A DNA stretch of 64,000 nucleotides from Mycolicibacterium sediminis (GTDB lineage: Bacteria; Actinomycetota; Actinomycetes; Mycobacteriales; Mycobacteriaceae): the NCBI RefSeq assembly GCF_010731735.1, contig NZ_AP022588.1, forward strand, positions 3,100,001-3,164,000, written 5' to 3'. The notes under the pieces were generated by a model. The model was given only the letters and a program-made list of their open reading frames with translations, was not told the DNA's origin and made no database searches. The first letter of the stretch is position 1. Each line of letters opens with the position of its first letter. Made by a program: the position numbers and the translations under genes. Of this stretch, positions 61,051-64,000 are shown one piece after another.

Positions 61051-61764
61051 TCAACCGACGGTGGCACCGACCAGGTGTCCGACGACGTAGGTGACGGTGA
61101 GGGCGAGCGCACCGCCCATCACGTTGCGGGCGATCGCCCGTCCCCTCGGAGCGTTGCCCAGGGTCGCCGACACGGCGCCCGTGACCGCGAGCGCGAGCAG
61201 CACCGCGGCAATCGTCACCGGGACGCGCAGGCCGTGGGAGGGCAGCAGGATCGCCACCAGGGGAAGCGTCGCGCCGACGGTGAACGACAGCGCGGACGAC
61301 AGCGCCGCCTGCCACGGGTTGGTTAGTTCGGCGGGGTCGATCCCGAGTTCGACGTCGACGTGGGCGGCGAAGGCATCGTGGTCGGTGAGTTCCTCCGCCA
61401 CGGTCCGAGCGGTCGCCGCCGACAGTCCCTTCGCCTCGTACAGCGCCGCGAGTTCGTCGAGTTCGGCTGCGGGATACAGCTCGAGTTCCGCTTCCTCCTT
61501 GACGAGGAGGGCGCGCTCGGTGTCGCGCTGGGTGCTGACGGACACGTACTCGCCCAACGCCATCGAGACGGCCCCGGCGACCAGTCCTGCGATGCCTGCC
61601 ATCAGGATCGGCCCGGTCGAGGCCGACGCCGCGGCGACTCCGACCACGATGCCCGCGGTCGACACGATGCCGTCATTGGCTCCGAGGACGCCCGCGCGCA
61701 GCCAGTTGAGCTTCGACGCCACCGAACCGGCATGCGGTTCGGCGGGGTGCGACGTCACGGACAT
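61051..61764 (-). CDS. VIT1/CCC1-family transporter
   Basis: A 237-residue membrane protein of the VIT1/CCC1 family, which moves Fe2+ or Mn2+. It shows LRAGVLGANDGIVSTAGIVVG (helix 1 with the conserved Asp), AGAVSMALGEYVSVSTQRD (helix 2, Met/Glu signature), a cytoplasmic helical region with Glu-rich metal-binding candidates, and three more helices. ATG 61764 is chosen; the longer frame to 61878 is not supported. It converges on the GntR gene with a 21-bp gap. Confidence 0.85.
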   Translation of the reverse strand: MSVTSHPAEPHAGSVASKLNWLRAGVLGANDGIVSTAGIVVGVAAASASTGPILMAGIAGLVAGAVSMALGEYVSVSTQRDTERALLVKEEAELELYPAAELDELAALYEAKGLSAATARTVAEELTDHDAFAAHVDVELGIDPAELTNPWQAALSSALSFTVGATLPLVAILLPSHGLRVPVTIAAVLLALAVTGAVSATLGNAPRGRAIARNVMGGALALTVTYVVGHLVGATVG

Positions 61765-61911
61765 GACGTGCACGGTAATCAGCCGGCCGCGGAAGTTCCA
61801 GGAAACCAAGGCTTGCCAAAGCATTCGGGCGAATAGCGGAATGTAACGGCCGTGCTCTCCACATCGCGGGTGGCGCAACGGCTTCGGATGCTGCGTGCAG
61901 TCCGACGGGCG

Positions 61912-62715
61912 TTACGTCGGCGTGCCGTTCGCGTCGCACGGCGCGTCGTGGCCGTCGTCGATGAGGTGCAGTGTCACCCGCATCTGCTCCGGCTGGATGC
62001 TGCCCGACCAGTCGTCGTAGGGACTGTCGAGGAAGGCCACCACCAGCAGGGCCGACGTGACCAGAGCCGACACGAACGCGATGGGGACCGCCTGGACGAT
62101 CGGGCCCTCGCGGCGATCGGCCTGCACGCACATGTAGGAGAGGATGGCCGTGGCGCCGATGCCGAGGACGACCCACAGCGGCATCGGTACCGACGGTGCG
62201 GCCTCGGCGGCGCGGGCGCGGCGGCCGTCGCGGCGTTGCGCCTGCTGGTCGAACCACTGGCTATACGCCGCCTCCTGCTTCGCACTGGTCGGGTTCAGGC
62301 CCTCGAAGTCCGCCACCATCGTGTCGACCCAGCCCTGCACCACGGTGGACGACTCGCCGCGCGCCATGGCAGGCCACTCGTCGTGGACGACGGCGCGCGA
62401 GTAGCAGATGAGGTCACCGTGCAGGCGGGTCCCGGCGTGGCCCTCGAGGACGTCGGCGACGTTGTGCAACTCGGTGACGGAGATGGCCTCCATGCTGCCG
62501 CCGTCGCGTGCGCGCTGATAGTTCTGCAGCGCGTAGAAGATGGTGAACGCGAGCAGCACCGAGAACATCGTGCCGATCACCGTGAGAGCACCTGCGGCGC
62601 GGGTGCTGTCGATGAACCACCCGGAATCGGGTACGTGACGCCGCGCCCACAGCTTCACGACGACAGCGGCCGTCACCACGACGACGAGGACCGTCGCTGC
62701 CAGGAAAGTCAGCAT
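61912..62715 (-). CDS. DUF4239/bestrophin-like membrane protein
   Basis: A 267-residue protein with two N-terminal hydrophobic segments (about residues 2-22 and 42-62), a hydrophilic helical middle of about 120 residues and two C-terminal membrane segments (about 184-204 and 212-234). It has the same layout as 2214-2996. The second segment VIGTMFSVLLAFTIFYALQNYQ is typical of DUF4239. ATG 62715 follows a G-rich leader. Function unknown. Confidence 0.75.
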   Translation of the reverse strand: MLTFLAATVLVVVVTAAVVVKLWARRHVPDSGWFIDSTRAAGALTVIGTMFSVLLAFTIFYALQNYQRARDGGSMEAISVTELHNVADVLEGHAGTRLHGDLICYSRAVVHDEWPAMARGESSTVVQGWVDTMVADFEGLNPTSAKQEAAYSQWFDQQAQRRDGRRARAAEAAPSVPMPLWVVLGIGATAILSYMCVQADRREGPIVQAVPIAFVSALVTSALLVVAFLDSPYDDWSGSIQPEQMRVTLHLIDDGHDAPCDANGTPT

Positions 62716-62976
62716 GAAGCCCCCATCGCGAAGTACGGCGACCGACGTGAGCACCGCCCGATCATTGTGGGGCCACGACGCCCGATTCGTGCGGCAAAGG
62801 AACGCGTGACTCTCCAGGTCGCGCCGGGACCTCGGCGCTGCACGACGTCCTCGCCCAGGCGCTGACGCCCACCGATCGTTCGTCCGGCGGTGTTTGGTGG
62901 GCGGCTTCTCGGGGCACCTCGCCGACGGAAGCCGCGTCGCTCGGTCCCGTGAGCGCGCAATGGAGAAGGGGTTCCG

Positions 62977-63270
62977 ATGCCCAAGAAGTCCAGTAGCACC
63001 TCGGCGAAGGTCCTGTACCGGCCGTTCGGCCTGGCCGGATCGATCGTGGGCGGCCTGCTGGCCGGCGCGATCTTCAAGCAGGTGTGGAAGCAGGCGGCGC
63101 CCGGACCCAAGGCGGATCCGCCGGGCCCGCTCGAGACGGAGTATCCGCTGCGCGAGATCCTGATCGCCGCGGCGATCCAGGGCGCCATCTACTCGGTGGT
63201 CAAGACCGTGATCGACCGGCAGGGCGCCCGGATGTTCGAGCGGGCGACGGGGGAGTGGCCCGGAAGCTAG
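62977..63270 (+). CDS. DUF4235 family membrane protein
   Basis: A 97-residue protein with two hydrophobic segments (about residues 17-38 and 58-78). The family-like core is LYRPFGLAGSIVGGLLAG and AAIQGAIYSVVKTVIDRQGAR. DUF4235 proteins are short actinobacterial membrane proteins of unknown role. AAGGGG precedes ATG 62977. The next 122 bp to the acyl-CoA dehydrogenase hold nothing recognisable. Confidence 0.8.
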   Translation: MPKKSSSTSAKVLYRPFGLAGSIVGGLLAGAIFKQVWKQAAPGPKADPPGPLETEYPLREILIAAAIQGAIYSVVKTVIDRQGARMFERATGEWPGS

Positions 63271-63392
63271 GCCGCCCTGGCCGCAGCGCCATCGCGGCCG
63301 CCGAGCTCGCCGCCGAGTGTGAAACTCGCGACGGATCCGCCCCGCAGATCGTCGCCAGAGTCACTCTCGGCGCCGCTGGCCGCCCGACCGCG

Positions 63393-64000
63393 TCACTTGC
63401 GCGGCAGGCCCATGATCATCTGCGCGATGATGTTCAGCTGAATCTGCTTCGTGCCACCGCCGATGAGTTCGGCGGGGAGCCGCAGATAGGGCGCGACGAC
63501 CGCGGGATCCGTCTTTTCCACCATGGCGAGCGGGCCGGCCAACTCCAGCGTGGCCTTGAACGTGCGCCGCAGCATGACGGCCGTCGCCACCTTGGCGATG
63601 CTCGAGGCCGGTCCCGCGGCGTCGCCGTCGATGAGGCGCAGCGTCTCGCGCACGCCCAGCGCCTTGATGGCGTTGGTGTACGCGTCCAGTTCGCCCAGTG
63701 CGCACAGCCCGGCGTCGCGGTCCGGCCCTGGCTGCCGTACGAGGTGTCGCAGGGCGACGGCCCGGTCGATGTTCACGTAACCGCCGATCGCGACCCGTTC
63801 GGACGCCATGGTGCTGATGGCGAGACCCCACCCGTCCGCGGGTCCGCCGAGCAGCATCCGGTCGGGGACGAAGACGTCGGTGAGGAAGACCTCGTTGAAG
63901 TGTGGTTCGCCGTCGGCGGTCTTGATGGGCTGTACCTCGATGCCATCGGCGCGCATGTCGACGACGAAGTACCCGATGCCCCTGTGCTTGGCCGCAACGG
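63393..64000 (-). CDS. acyl-CoA dehydrogenase family protein (partial, runs off right edge)
   Basis: The C-terminal 202 residues of an acyl-CoA dehydrogenase. It shows FNEVFLTDVFVPDRMLLG (the strand before the C-terminal helices), WGLAISTMASERVAIGG and the terminal segment QIQLNIIAQMIMGLPRK. The last segment, with IGGGTKQIQ, is typical of FadE proteins of steroid or branched-chain degradation, where two different FadE subunits pair. The N-terminal FAD-binding half and any partner gene lie outside the window. Confidence 0.88.
   Translation of the reverse strand, partial: VAAKHRGIGYFVVDMRADGIEVQPIKTADGEPHFNEVFLTDVFVPDRMLLGGPADGWGLAISTMASERVAIGGYVNIDRAVALRHLVRQPGPDRDAGLCALGELDAYTNAIKALGVRETLRLIDGDAAGPASSIAKVATAVMLRRTFKATLELAGPLAMVEKTDPAVVAPYLRLPAELIGGGTKQIQLNIIAQMIMGLPRK

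Overview
The window is a G+C-rich chromosomal segment of a mycobacterium, most likely a fast-growing environmental species (Mycolicibacterium type). The evidence is the mycobactin acyl-chain locus mbtK/mbtL-mbtM-mbtN with two IdeR-type iron boxes, a hemophore-like secreted protein, a cutinase, a DUF732-like exported protein, a FAAL-type ligase, frequent GTG starts and many 4-bp ATGA/GTGA gene overlaps. I see no phage, transposase, integrase, CRISPR array or rRNA. One tRNA gene is present, tRNA-Ala(GGC).

Layout, left to right. 0-7 kb: a truncated CDP-alcohol phosphatidyltransferase, a BrkB-type membrane protein, a coupled SDR/DUF4239-like/EamA operon, small exported proteins, an SDR, a secreted esterase and an exported protein made of 16-residue repeats. 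7-12.4 kb: an amino-sugar PTS locus (EIIBC, divergent EIIA, nagB, nagA, then a P1-family peptidase). 12.4-15.5 kb: a TetR regulator between an SDR and an OYE-type flavin oxidoreductase, with three matching palindromes. 15.5-19 kb: small proteins, then a coupled GT4 glycosyltransferase and GH13 glucosidase. 19-22.8 kb: the mbt-2 locus, with mbtK converging on mbtL-M-N. 22.8-28.1 kb: tandem crcB, an FAD oxidoreductase, pgm and an MFS exporter.

From tRNA-Ala at 28.1 kb to about 44 kb the content looks accessory. First comes a stress-like set on the minus strand: ECF sigma factor, NDH-2-like flavoprotein, small ORFs, an NmrA-like protein and a small membrane protein. Then comes a locus of about 10 kb for a nitrogen-rich amino-acid-like substrate. 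It holds an ABC transporter with an embedded ureohydrolase and an SDR, pxpABC (5-oxoprolinase), RidA, an RpiR regulator, an atypical Asp/Glu racemase and an aminotransferase. Two related TTGCA/TGCAA inverted repeats sit in its two divergent promoter regions, which suggests one regulon.

44-55 kb: an exported epoxide-hydrolase-like enzyme, four small secreted proteins (one hemophore-like), a LysR regulator divergent from a CoA-transferase pair, esterases, a cutinase, and a GAF-ANTAR regulator followed by a protein with a histidine heptad. 55.3-61 kb: a carbohydrate locus (SDR, TIM-barrel isomerase, MHS transporter, split transketolase, GntR regulator) with repeated TTGACNGTCRA operators. 61-64 kb: a VIT1-like transporter, a DUF4239-like protein, a DUF4235 protein and a truncated acyl-CoA dehydrogenase.
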